NCBI GenBank assembly: GCA_011526105.1
Contig: WYAZ01000073.1
Location: 38,763 to 102,762 of the forward strand
DNA: 64,000 nucleotides
Direction of reading: 5' to 3'
Source: Deltaproteobacteria bacterium
GTDB taxonomy: Bacteria; Myxococcota; Kuafuiibacteriia; Kuafuiibacteriales; Kuafuiibacteriaceae
Part shown: positions 53,165 to 60,933 of the stretch, piece by piece
Layout of the letters: each line of letters starts with the position of its first letter
Numbering within the stretch: the first letter of the stretch is position 1
The notes under the pieces: generated by a model
Databases searched by the model: none
What the model was told of the DNA's origin: nothing
Seen by the model: the letters and a program-made list of their open reading frames with translations, nothing else
Made by a program: the position numbers and the translations under genes

Positions 53165-55528
53165 TCACTTGGAGGTGGCGACCCGCACCCCGTCCCAGTC
53201 CGCGGGTGGCGGGGATGAGACGTAGGCTTCCGAGAGTGCGAGGTATTCGTCCGTGCAGCGGTCGGCCCCGCTCGGCGCGACCGCCTGGGCACGACGAAAC
53301 GCGACCACCGCTTCCTCGAAGCGCCGCGTCGAGAACGCGCGCAGGCCTTCTTCGAAGGCCTCGACGAAGGCTCGATGGGTCTCGGGCATCGGCCCCACCG
53401 CGATGAGCTCAAACACGCGCACCGGTTCGTTCTTGCCTTTGACCTTGAGCCCACCGAGCTCGCGCAGCGCGGCCTGATCTCGAACGAGGGCCCAAGTGGC
53501 CTCGGACACCATGATCTCCACCCCAAAGTCCTTGGTCTGACCTTCGAGACGCGAACCCAGATTCACGCGATCACCGAGCGCGGTGTACGCGAAGTGTTCG
53601 TCCGAACCCATGTTGCCGATGGTCATGGGACCACTCGAGAGCCCAATGCCGATCTGAACGCGCGGCAGCCCGTCCTTCTCGAAGCCCACGTTCAGCTCCC
53701 TGACCTTGGCTTGCATCTCGAGGGCGGCGCGGCAGGCCCTGAGCGCGTGATCGGGCTGAAGCAAGGGCGCGCCCCAAAACGCCATGACCGCATCACCGAT
53801 GTACTTGTCGAGGGTGCCGCCGTGCCCAAAGACGATGTCGGTCATCGGCGTCATGTAGCGATTGAGCAAAGTGCCGAGCGCCTCCGGCGTGAGCGCCTCG
53901 GAGAACGTGGTGAAGCCGCGAATGTCCGAGAAGAGCACCGTGGCTTCGTAGCGCCTTCCGCCGAGCCGCAGATACTCCTCGGGGTCGGCGAGCACCTGCT
54001 CCATCACCGCCGGCGACAGATACTGCGAGAACGCCCGCTTGGTCTTTCGGCGTTCGGCCTCCTCGACGAGAAATCGCCAAGAGATGGTGGCGAGCAGGGT
54101 GAGGAAGATCTGAACCGTGGGCAGCACGGTGTAGACGACCAAACCGCGCGCAAAGAAGACCTCGCGATCGATCGCGAGCCATGCCACCGCGAGCGCCACC
54201 GCCCCCGCCACCTGGCCAAAGACGCCGAGCTTCGAGAACAAGAGCCCGAACGCGAGCCCGATGAGCAGAAAGAGCGCGAGCTCGAGCGCGAGGACATACT
54301 GCGGACGGTGCAGATGCCGGCCGTCGAGGAGGTTCTGCGCGAGCGTGGTGTGCACATGCACGCCGGGCACCGAGTCACCAAACGGCGTCACCCGTTGATC
54401 GTAGGTGCCGACGGCGGTCGCCGCCACCAGCACCACGCGGTCTTTCACCATATCGAGGCGCGGGTTCTCGGACAGCAGATCGGCGATCGAGACGATGGGC
54501 ATCTCGCGCGGCGAGAACTCCCCATACCAGTGAAGCGCCACCGTGCCGCCGAGCTCGGTCTCGATGAAGCGCTCCCCTAGGCGCACCCCGATGGGCCCAT
54601 CGCGATCACCGACGAGCTCGATCGGCACACCCTCCGCGACGGCGACCGCTTTGAGCGCGAGCGTGGGGATCGCGATGCCCTCCCCCTTCACCACCGAGAT
54701 GAGCGGAACACGACGGTAGACGCCGTCGCGATCGGGAAAGGCGTTGATGGTCCCGAGGTGTTGAGCCGAAGCACCAATGACCGGGACGGGCGCGCTGATG
54801 CCGAAGAACCGCGCATAGAGACCCTCATCGAAGATCTCGATCGGCCGACGCTCTACCCGGAACGCCCCGGTCTCGTCCGGGACCAGCACCTCGGCCAGCG
54901 TACTCGAGACCACACCCCGCAAGTTCTCCTGCACCGCGGCCGCTCCGATGACGTCCGCCTCGACCTCGGAGTTGGCGAGCAAGCCGAGCACGACCCGGCC
55001 CGAGTCTTTGACCGACTGCGCGAAGACCTCGTCGGGCGATGGACCGCTGGCGCGGGTCTCGAGGAAGCGGACCATCTCTTCTGCGCTGGGCGCGAGTGAG
55101 GCATCGGCCTTCGCCCTCTCGAGGAGCCGCTTCGTCGGTGGCGCCGACAACAGCAGCGCCGCCACGTCCGCGGCCTCGGAGGAGGTCGCGTCCGAAAAGG
55201 TCATGTCGTAGGCGATGGAGCGCGCACCCGCCTCGGTGAGCACGTGATTGAGACGGGCGAAGACCTCTCGAGACCACGGGAAGCGCCCGAGCGCCTGCAC
55301 CGCCTTCTCGTCCGCCACCGCGACCGCGACTCTCCACTCGGGCGGCGGCTCGGAGCCACGGGCTCTGATCTTGAGATTTTGCGCGGTGAGCTCCAGCCGC
55401 TGAAACAGGCTCTCGGCCCCACCCGCGAGCATCCGCAACTCCGAGCTCAGGTGATAGAGAAACACCAGGCCCGCCACGAGCAGCGAGACGCGTAGACCGC
55501 TTTTGGTGAGGAACCGGAGAAAACTCAT
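53165..55528 (-). CDS. CHASE2-domain class III adenylate/guanylate cyclase
   Basis: This is a 787-residue membrane receptor. The N-terminal membrane helix (LRVSLLVAGLVFLYHLSSEL) precedes an extracytoplasmic CHASE2 domain (about 35-400) with RSIAYDMTFSD, LISVVKGEGIAIPTLALKAV and VLVAATAVGTYDQRVTPFG. Three membrane helices follow (about 410-490). The cyclase catalytic domain (about 525-705) has VLFSDIRGFTTFSE (Asp535), LDKYIGDAVMAFWG (Asp579 for metal, Lys575 for base) and YTALGDRVNLGSRLE. The C-terminus ends in a TPR-like helical pair. It turns a periplasmic signal into cyclic nucleotide. The Lys favours ATP as substrate. The signal is unknown. Confidence 0.93.
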   Translation of the reverse strand: MSFLRFLTKSGLRVSLLVAGLVFLYHLSSELRMLAGGAESLFQRLELTAQNLKIRARGSEPPPEWRVAVAVADEKAVQALGRFPWSREVFARLNHVLTEAGARSIAYDMTFSDATSSEAADVAALLLSAPPTKRLLERAKADASLAPSAEEMVRFLETRASGPSPDEVFAQSVKDSGRVVLGLLANSEVEADVIGAAAVQENLRGVVSSTLAEVLVPDETGAFRVERRPIEIFDEGLYARFFGISAPVPVIGASAQHLGTINAFPDRDGVYRRVPLISVVKGEGIAIPTLALKAVAVAEGVPIELVGDRDGPIGVRLGERFIETELGGTVALHWYGEFSPREMPIVSIADLLSENPRLDMVKDRVVLVAATAVGTYDQRVTPFGDSVPGVHVHTTLAQNLLDGRHLHRPQYVLALELALFLLIGLAFGLLFSKLGVFGQVAGAVALAVAWLAIDREVFFARGLVVYTVLPTVQIFLTLLATISWRFLVEEAERRKTKRAFSQYLSPAVMEQVLADPEEYLRLGGRRYEATVLFSDIRGFTTFSEALTPEALGTLLNRYMTPMTDIVFGHGGTLDKYIGDAVMAFWGAPLLQPDHALRACRAALEMQAKVRELNVGFEKDGLPRVQIGIGLSSGPMTIGNMGSDEHFAYTALGDRVNLGSRLEGQTKDFGVEIMVSEATWALVRDQAALRELGGLKVKGKNEPVRVFELIAVGPMPETHRAFVEAFEEGLRAFSTRRFEEAVVAFRRAQAVAPSGADRCTDEYLALSEAYVSSPPPADWDGVRVATSK

Positions 55529-55572
55529 CGAGGGGCGCCGACGCCGGTCATAGCAAGAGCGCGCCGCGGCCG

Positions 55573-56283
55573 CTACCGATAGCGGAGGATCGTGAAGATG
55601 ATCTTGTAGCCCGCCCCCACCACGCCCTTGACCGTGCCGCTGACTTTCGACTGGCCGCCGATGCGCGCGTGGTTACGGACCAGGACCTCGCGGACCCGGA
55701 GACCCGCCTTCACTGCCTTGAGCTGCATCTCGACCGTCCAGCCGTAGTTTGGATCGCACATCCCGAGCCGCTCGAGCGCGGACCATCGGATGGCCCGATA
55801 GGGACCGAGGTCTTGGTAGGCCACGTGGGCCACGGGACGCATCAGGGTGCAGGCGAGCCGATTTCCGAACCGCTGAGGAAAGCTCATCGCGCTTCGATCT
55901 TCTGGGCGCGATCGCGCGCCGATCACGAAGTCGGCGTAGCCTTTGAGCAGCGGCTCGAGCAGCACCCCGAGATCTTGCGGGTCGTTGCTGCCGTCCCCGT
56001 CCGCGAACACCACCACCGCGGGTGGGCCTTGGGGACGAGTGCGAAGATACGCGAGCGCCGCGAGGCAGGCGCTGCCATAGCCCGGTCGGGGCTCGTGAAC
56101 GACGGTGGCGCCGGCGGCGCGCGCGCGGGCGGCGGTCGCATCGAGGCTTCCGTTGTCACCCACCACGACTTCGTCGAGCCAGGGCGTGCCACGTGGGTCT
56201 TGGGCGTTCACGAAACCACGAACGACGGCCTCGATGCACTGCTCTTCGTCACGAGCGGGGATGACCAGCGAGATTTTGGTCAT
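55573..56283 (-). CDS. Family 2 glycosyltransferase (dolichol-phosphate mannosyltransferase-like)
   Basis: This is a 236-residue GT-A fold protein without membrane helices. The N-terminal ISLVIPARDEEQCIEAVVRG and VVVGDNGSLDATAARARAAG bind the nucleotide, and VVVFADGDGSNDPQDLGVLL holds the DxD-type motif. GARSRPEDRSAMSFPQRFGN and DLGPYRAIRWSALERLGMCD match polyprenyl-phosphate glycosyltransferases. It probably makes a lipid-linked sugar or modifies an envelope glycan. It lies between the ParA pair and the cyclase on the same strand, 18 bp after the RHH-like gene. Confidence 0.9.
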   Translation of the reverse strand: MTKISLVIPARDEEQCIEAVVRGFVNAQDPRGTPWLDEVVVGDNGSLDATAARARAAGATVVHEPRPGYGSACLAALAYLRTRPQGPPAVVVFADGDGSNDPQDLGVLLEPLLKGYADFVIGARSRPEDRSAMSFPQRFGNRLACTLMRPVAHVAYQDLGPYRAIRWSALERLGMCDPNYGWTVEMQLKAVKAGLRVREVLVRNHARIGGQSKVSGTVKGVVGAGYKIIFTILRYR

Positions 56284-56301
56284 GACGGAGGGCGAACTCG
56301 T

Positions 56302-56604
56302 TCAGTAGCTGCGCGGCATGTCGTCGAGGTCGACGCTGTCGAGCGCGAAACGAATGAGCTGAGACTTGCTGGCCTTGGTGTGCCCCCGACGTTTGAGCTC
56401 CGCCACCATGGTGTCGAGGCGCTCGAGGTCCTCATTGTAGAGGCTGATCGAGATCACCTTGTAGTGACTCGGCTTGGCCTTGCTCGAACCACGACTCTTT
56501 CTGCTCGGAGGCCGATACTCGGAGTAAAAGGCCTTCTCGAGCAGCTTGTCCGAGGAGAGCGGGTCGTCTCCTAGGGCTCGGGAGTTTTGGTCGTCGTCAG
56601 CCAT
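56302..56604 (-). CDS. Ribbon-helix-helix-like small protein paired with ParA
   Basis: This is a 100-residue protein. A charged, probably flexible N-terminus (about 1-45, rich in Ser/Lys/Arg) precedes KVISISLYNEDLERLDTMVA (a strand then helix) and KRRGHTKASKSQLIRFALDS (turn, then second helix). This strand-helix-turn-helix plan is that of RHH (MetJ/Arc-type) DNA-binding proteins, and the SKSQLIRFAL motif is typical. It overlaps the parA stop by 8 bp, so it is in the place of a ParB-like partner. No ParB domain is present. Whether it binds DNA at a centromere-like site is inference. Confidence 0.7.
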   Translation of the reverse strand: MADDDQNSRALGDDPLSSDKLLEKAFYSEYRPPSRKSRGSSKAKPSHYKVISISLYNEDLERLDTMVAELKRRGHTKASKSQLIRFALDSVDLDDMPRSY

Positions 56605-57781
56605 GAGCTCTGGTCCTCGCGGTCGCCGCAGCGACCCTTGCTGGGGGGGTTACGGGTACGGATTCGGCCGGGCGTCGTCGAACCAAGACATCGACGACCG
56701 CGTAGTAATCGGCCGCACCATGGCTGTCGGGCGCGTATTCGAAGATCGTCTTCTTGTGACTCGGCGCCTCCTTGAGGCGCGCGTTGATTCGGATGGGCGG
56801 GAGGACACGGTCTTTGAAGTAGTCCTCGAGCGCTTTGACCGCCTCCTTCGAGATGCGGTTTCGAACGTCGTAGAAGGTGGGGAGCACACCGAGCACCTCG
56901 ACCGGGTGGAGCAACACATCGTTGACGTGACGCAACGTGCGAAGAATCTGCTTCACCCCAACGAGCGAGAGGTAGTCGCAGGAGACGGGTACGACCACCT
57001 CGCGAGCGAAGGTAAGTGCGTTCTGATTGAGCAACGACAGCGAGGGCGCGCAGTCGAGGATGATGTAGTCGTAGGGACTCGCGGAGGACAAGAGGTGCGC
57101 CATGCGGCGAGTCAAGACGCGGGCTCGGTCGCGCATGTTTACGAGCTCGATCTCGGCCGCCGCCACCGACTGGTCCGAGGTGATGACGTCGAGGTTTCCG
57201 CGGACGGGGATGGCGGCCTCTTCGGGCGGAACACCGTCCACGAGCACGTGGTACAGCGTCTTGTCGCCGTGCACGCCCAAAGAGACGCCCACACTCCCCT
57301 GGGCGTCGAGATCGATGAGCAGCGTGGAGAAGCCGCGCTCCGCGAGCCCCGCCGCGATGGAGACGCTGGTGGTGGTCTTGGCGGTGCCACCCTTTTGATT
57401 CATCACCGCGATGGCGCGGGGGCTGCGGTGCTTCGCCGCCTGCTTGGCGAGCAGCGGGGCGAGGAGCTTCTCTTTGCAGCCCTCCGAGCAGACCACGTGA
57501 CGGCTCTCTTCGAGCGACACGACTTGAAACGCGAACTGCAGGACAAAGCGCTGCTGACAAACATGGCACTCGTGCTGAGCCGGACTCGGGGTGCGCGCAG
57601 CTCTTCGCTCGGTGACGAGGGTGGTCTGCGCCTCGCGGCGGCCGCTGAGCTCGGGATAGCGACAGGTCTGCGAGCAGAAGTAGCTGAGCACACGACCGTC
57701 ACCGGCCTTGACGATCTGGAAAGTGAAGCGCGGAACGAAGCTCTTGCCGCAGGTCGCGCAGTCTGTGGAACGTTCATTCAT
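56597..57781 (-). CDS. ParA-family ATPase with two N-terminal zinc-finger modules
   Basis: This is a 394-residue protein. Residues 1-105 hold two similar tetracysteine units: Cys8-x2-Cys11 with Cys36-x3-Cys40, and Cys72-x2-Cys75 with Cys98-x3-Cys102, each with aromatic residues between. They resemble TRASH/MYM-type treble-clef fingers. The ParA domain begins at 121 with AIAVMNQKGGTAKTTTSVSI, the deviant Walker A with Lys130 and Lys135. LLIDLDAQGSVGVSLGVHGD and YDYIILDCAPSLSLLNQNAL (Walker B) follow. The C-terminus (NARLKEAPSHKKTIFEYAPD) is conserved in ParA. The fingers could bind DNA, a pole protein or a polar organelle. A promoter-like sequence lies at 57864-57891. The gene leads the directon toward lptD. 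Confidence 0.88.
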   Translation of the reverse strand: MNERSTDCATCGKSFVPRFTFQIVKAGDGRVLSYFCSQTCRYPELSGRREAQTTLVTERRAARTPSPAQHECHVCQQRFVLQFAFQVVSLEESRHVVCSEGCKEKLLAPLLAKQAAKHRSPRAIAVMNQKGGTAKTTTSVSIAAGLAERGFSTLLIDLDAQGSVGVSLGVHGDKTLYHVLVDGVPPEEAAIPVRGNLDVITSDQSVAAAEIELVNMRDRARVLTRRMAHLLSSASPYDYIILDCAPSLSLLNQNALTFAREVVVPVSCDYLSLVGVKQILRTLRHVNDVLLHPVEVLGVLPTFYDVRNRISKEAVKALEDYFKDRVLPPIRINARLKEAPSHKKTIFEYAPDSHGAADYYAVVDVLVRRRPAESVPVTPPARVAAATARTRAHG

Positions 57782-57863
57782 GAGCCACCTCGTCGAAGAG
57801 CACGGCGTTCGTGGAAACGGGCAAATGCGAGAGATGAATGAGGTTTTTGCACGAACTGCCGAA

Positions 57864-57891
57864 ACCCTAACAGAAGATCCGATCGTGTCAA
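57864..57891 (-). promoter_or_regulatory. Possible sigma-70-type promoter of the parA gene
   Basis: On the minus strand TTGACA (57886-57891) is a perfect -35 and TAGGGT (57864-57869) a weak -10, with a 16-base spacer. The leader would be about 75 bases. The rest of the 173-bp divergent region to the CoA-transferase gene shows no clear site. Confidence 0.4.
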
Positions 57892-57954
57892 GGCCCGGTG
57901 GAACACGCAGGATCCAGCGATGACAGATCGGATCCGACTCGCTACCACATCCCG

Positions 57955-59166
57955 GTGGTCACTCCGCTCGCAGGAATCGTCGTCGTCGATCTCTCGAAGG
58001 TTCTTTCGGGACCTTTTGCCTCCCAGCAGCTCATCGATCTGGGCGCCGAGGTCTGGAAGATTGAGCATCCGAGATCGGGCGACGACACACGCAGCTTCGG
58101 TCCGCCGTTTCAGGGCGAGGAGTCGGCCTACTTCCTGTCGGTGAACCGCGGCAAAAAGAGCGTGGCGATCGATCTGAAGGCCAAAGCGGGGCTCGAGCTC
58201 GCGCTCTCCATGATCGATCGCGCCGACGTCGTGCTCGAGAACTTCCGCCCTGGCTCCGCCGAACGCCTCGGTCTCGGCCCCGCCGCGCTTCACGCGCGTA
58301 AACCCAGCCTCGTCACCCTCGCCCTCCGCGGCTACGGCTCGAACGGGGACCCCGAGTACTCGGACCGAGGCGGCTACGACGCGGTGCTGCAAGCTGCTTC
58401 GGGGCTGATGAGCATCACGGGCGCGCCGGACGGGCCTCCATCGCGCGTGGGGGTCGCCATCGCGGACCTTCTGCTCGGGCTGTATGGGGCACAGGGCATC
58501 TTGGCCGCCCTCTTCGCGAGAGAACGGACCGGCTTGGGCACCCACATCGAGGTCGCGATGCAGGACGCCGTGGGTGCGATCTTGACCTACCAGGCCGGCG
58601 CCTACTTCGCGACCGGCGAGAGCCCTCCGAGGCTCGGTGATGCCCACCCTTCCATCTGTCCCTATCAGAGCTTCGAGTGCCGAGACGGTCGGCTCATGGT
58701 CGCGGTCGGGACCGACAAGCAGTTTCGGAACCTGATGACGCTGCTCGGTCGACCTGAAGCCGCAAACGACCCGCGCTTTCAGACCAATCCTGCCCGGGTG
58801 GCCCATCGAGCGCCCCTCATCGAGATGCTCGAAGGCATCTTTCGGACCGACTCGGTAGCGAGCTGGGACCATCGACTCAAAGAAGTCGGTATCCCCGCCG
58901 GTCCCATCCTGAGCGTGGCCGAGGCCCTCGAGCATCCGCACTTTCGCGCGCGCGGTACGGTGCTCGAGCATCAGCACCCCACCGCAGGCGTCGTACGCAC
59001 CATGGGCTCGCCGGTGCGTTTCGACGGCGTCTTGAACCGCGACATCTCCGCGCCACCTCGGCTAGGGGCCCACACGCGAGAGGTGCTCGAGGGTGCACTC
59101 GGGTTCTCCGCGAGCGAGGTGAGTTCACTCGCCGAGCGCGGGGTCATCGGCGTGCTGCCGGGCTGA
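57955..59166 (+). CDS. CaiB/BaiF-type (family III) CoA-transferase
   Basis: This is a 403-residue enzyme that moves CoA between carboxylic acids. The start is VVTPLAGIVVVDLSKVLSGP, the family's standard opening. RGKKSVAIDLKAKAGLELAL, VVLENFRPGSAERLGLG and DRGGYDAVLQAASGLMSITG contain the catalytic Asp in the GGYD motif. GLGTHIEVAMQDAVGAI and GDAHPSICPYQSFECRDGRL are also conserved. GTG 57955 is favoured by the family N-terminus; GTG 57898 with AAGG upstream would add 19 residues. Substrates cannot be told from sequence; carnitine, formyl or bile-acid type acyl groups are known. Confidence 0.92.
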   Translation: MVTPLAGIVVVDLSKVLSGPFASQQLIDLGAEVWKIEHPRSGDDTRSFGPPFQGEESAYFLSVNRGKKSVAIDLKAKAGLELALSMIDRADVVLENFRPGSAERLGLGPAALHARKPSLVTLALRGYGSNGDPEYSDRGGYDAVLQAASGLMSITGAPDGPPSRVGVAIADLLLGLYGAQGILAALFARERTGLGTHIEVAMQDAVGAILTYQAGAYFATGESPPRLGDAHPSICPYQSFECRDGRLMVAVGTDKQFRNLMTLLGRPEAANDPRFQTNPARVAHRAPLIEMLEGIFRTDSVASWDHRLKEVGIPAGPILSVAEALEHPHFRARGTVLEHQHPTAGVVRTMGSPVRFDGVLNRDISAPPRLGAHTREVLEGALGFSASEVSSLAERGVIGVLPG

Positions 59167-59183
59167 AGGTTTCCGAGCTCCGC

Positions 59184-59417
59184 TCACTCGGTCTCGACGC
59201 GAACCCACTTGTTGCGCCCCGAGGCCCCGACCTTGATCGACACCGCCGACTTGCGACAGCCGAATTGCTTCGCGACGAGTGCGATGAGCTCCTCGTTGGC
59301 TTTGCCGTCCACGGGAGGCGCCTTCAGCTTCGCCTGCCAAGTGCCATCGGGCGCCTGCAAAAGCGATGAAGACCGTGCGTTGGGCTTCACCTTCACCTGC
59401 AGCGTGAGTACGGCCAT
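59184..59417 (-). CDS. DUF167 (YggU-type) protein
   Basis: This is a 77-residue protein starting MAVLTLQVKVKPNARSSSLL. KLKAPPVDGKANEELIALVA and KSAVSIKVGASGRNKWVRVE are the DUF167 signatures. The fold is alpha/beta; function is unknown and the gene is widespread. An in-frame extension upstream to 59471 lacks support. It is convergent with the CoA-transferase, with 17 bp between stops. Confidence 0.92.
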   Translation of the reverse strand: MAVLTLQVKVKPNARSSSLLQAPDGTWQAKLKAPPVDGKANEELIALVAKQFGCRKSAVSIKVGASGRNKWVRVETE

Positions 59418-59531
59418 GAGGGGATGGGAGGCTGCACCGTGCGACGCGTGAGCCGAGCGAGAGCCTATCACAGCGCGGCGCGGACATTGAACCCTCGGCC
59501 GCGCACCGAACCCAGGCCGCGCGCAACCGAC

Positions 59532-60062
59532 CTACCGGTTCGGCAGATCCTCGCTGGCGCGCTCGACGAAGTGGACGAGGCCCCAGATCTGCTCGTTCGA
59601 GAGCTCTTCTGCAAAGCCTGGCATCCGGCTATCGATCTCGGGCTTTGCGGCGCCGCCGATGGAGATCTGCAGGTGGATGTCGCGGTACGGTCGCTCGCGA
59701 CCGAAAAAGCGGCCACTGCCCTGCCCCCAGCCTTCGGCCGGCGCGGGGATGTTCGCCGCGGTGGCGATGCGACGCTGCCCCCGGTGACACTCGTTACACA
59801 TGACTCGCCAGATGGAGGCGGATTCGATCGCCACCTGAGCATCCCAGAACTCCGAGGGCGGAGGGTTGTCGCGATCAAAAGCGCGGTCACGCTCGAGGGT
59901 GTCGGCTCGGCTCAGCCCCAAGCTGGCACCGCGATAGTCGTACCACGTGTCGTGGTCATGCACGGAGACCACCACCTCGACCTCGACCTTCTTGGGTGCG
60001 CTCGAACCGGTCGTACAGGACACGCAGGCCAGCACCAGGGCTGCTGCCATCGCCGCTCTCAT
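59532..60062 (-). CDS. Monohaem cytochrome c lipoprotein
   Basis: This is a 176-residue protein. The signal MRAAMAAALVLACVSC ends in a lipobox-type cysteine. The single c-type haem site is Cys89-Asn-Glu-Cys-His93. A methionine in MPGFAEELSNEQIWGLVHFV is the likely sixth haem ligand; this stretch is the typical C-terminal helix of class I cytochromes. The first 80 residues are not conserved family sequence that I recognise. It follows the cupredoxin with TAG directly next to ATG, so it ends the four-gene redox operon. It probably passes electrons in the periplasm. Confidence 0.82.
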   Translation of the reverse strand: MRAAMAAALVLACVSCTTGSSAPKKVEVEVVVSVHDHDTWYDYRGASLGLSRADTLERDRAFDRDNPPPSEFWDAQVAIESASIWRVMCNECHRGQRRIATAANIPAPAEGWGQGSGRFFGRERPYRDIHLQISIGGAAKPEIDSRMPGFAEELSNEQIWGLVHFVERASEDLPNR

Positions 60063-60920
60063 CTACTTGTACGACCCATAGGGCTGCCCGCTCTTGTTGA
60101 GGTGGCTCTTCTTGCTCGGCTCACCCGGCGCCATCGCGAGCTCCACCGGGACGTCGGCTTGCACGGAGACCCATCGCTCGGCGGGCACGTAACCGGGGAC
60201 CCAAACCACGACCTTGCGCTTGCCTGCGGGCACGTTCGTCAGCGTGAAGCGTCCGTCACTGCCGACCTTGGTGTAGAGGTGATTGGGCACGACGAGGATC
60301 TCCGTGCTCATCGACGAGTGCATGTTGCAGTACACCTCGATGAGCCCGGATTGCGTAAACGTGTGCTCCTTGGCCTCGTCGCCTCTGCGATAGGTGCCGA
60401 GATCGAACTTTGCCTCCGGGCTGCGTGAGAAGACGTTGTGATAGATCGTGTCCTTGTTGGGGAACCGAACCGTGGTACCGATCTGCACCGCCGCCCAGCG
60501 GGGTGAAAACTGCTTGTTCTCCTGGGTGATCTCGATGGTGCGACCACGCACCGCCCGACCCCGAACGTTCTCGACGTAAACGTAGGCGACGCGAACCCCC
60601 TCGGGAAATCGAACGCTCCCCGAGATGCTCCCGCGCGTCTCGCGTCGATCGTCGGCCGCCTCGGGTTCGGACGCGGCGAGAGAAGCCGAGGGCGTCACGC
60701 CCCGACCGGCGACGAGCTGAGTCAAGAGCGCGACGCGCTGCTTGTCGAGCTCGAGCATCTGCGCGAGCGCGGTCTTGAGCTCCCGGACCTCCTGCTCGAG
60801 CCGGGCGACGTCCTTGCCGATCTCGTAGAGGGTCGTCTTGTCGGGCTCCTCTGCCAGGGCCACGGTGGACGCGCCGAGCAGCACGCACGCGAGGACGGTG
60901 AGGTGGAGTTTCGTGTTCAT
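60063..60920 (-). CDS. Cupredoxin-domain periplasmic protein (methylamine-utilisation/plastocyanin-like)
   Basis: This is a 285-residue protein. The signal peptide ends near VALAEEPDK. A coiled-coil (TLYEIGKDVARLEQEVRELK, about 30-60) follows, and then the cupredoxin domain (about 100-210). The type 1 copper ligands are visible: His161 (IYHNVFSRS), Cys198 and His201 (VYCNMH), Met204. The domain ends STEILVVPNHLYT. A carboxypeptidase-regulatory-like beta domain (GRFTLTNVPAGKRKVVVWVP) follows. The protein should carry electrons between cytochromes in the periplasm. The family is often annotated as methylamine utilisation protein, but no other mau genes are here. It lies 13 bp after the di-haem protein gene and touches the cytochrome gene. 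Confidence 0.85.
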   Translation of the reverse strand: MNTKLHLTVLACVLLGASTVALAEEPDKTTLYEIGKDVARLEQEVRELKTALAQMLELDKQRVALLTQLVAGRGVTPSASLAASEPEAADDRRETRGSISGSVRFPEGVRVAYVYVENVRGRAVRGRTIEITQENKQFSPRWAAVQIGTTVRFPNKDTIYHNVFSRSPEAKFDLGTYRRGDEAKEHTFTQSGLIEVYCNMHSSMSTEILVVPNHLYTKVGSDGRFTLTNVPAGKRKVVVWVPGYVPAERWVSVQADVPVELAMAPGEPSKKSHLNKSGQPYGSYK

Positions 60921-60933
60921 GTTCTATCTCCGT

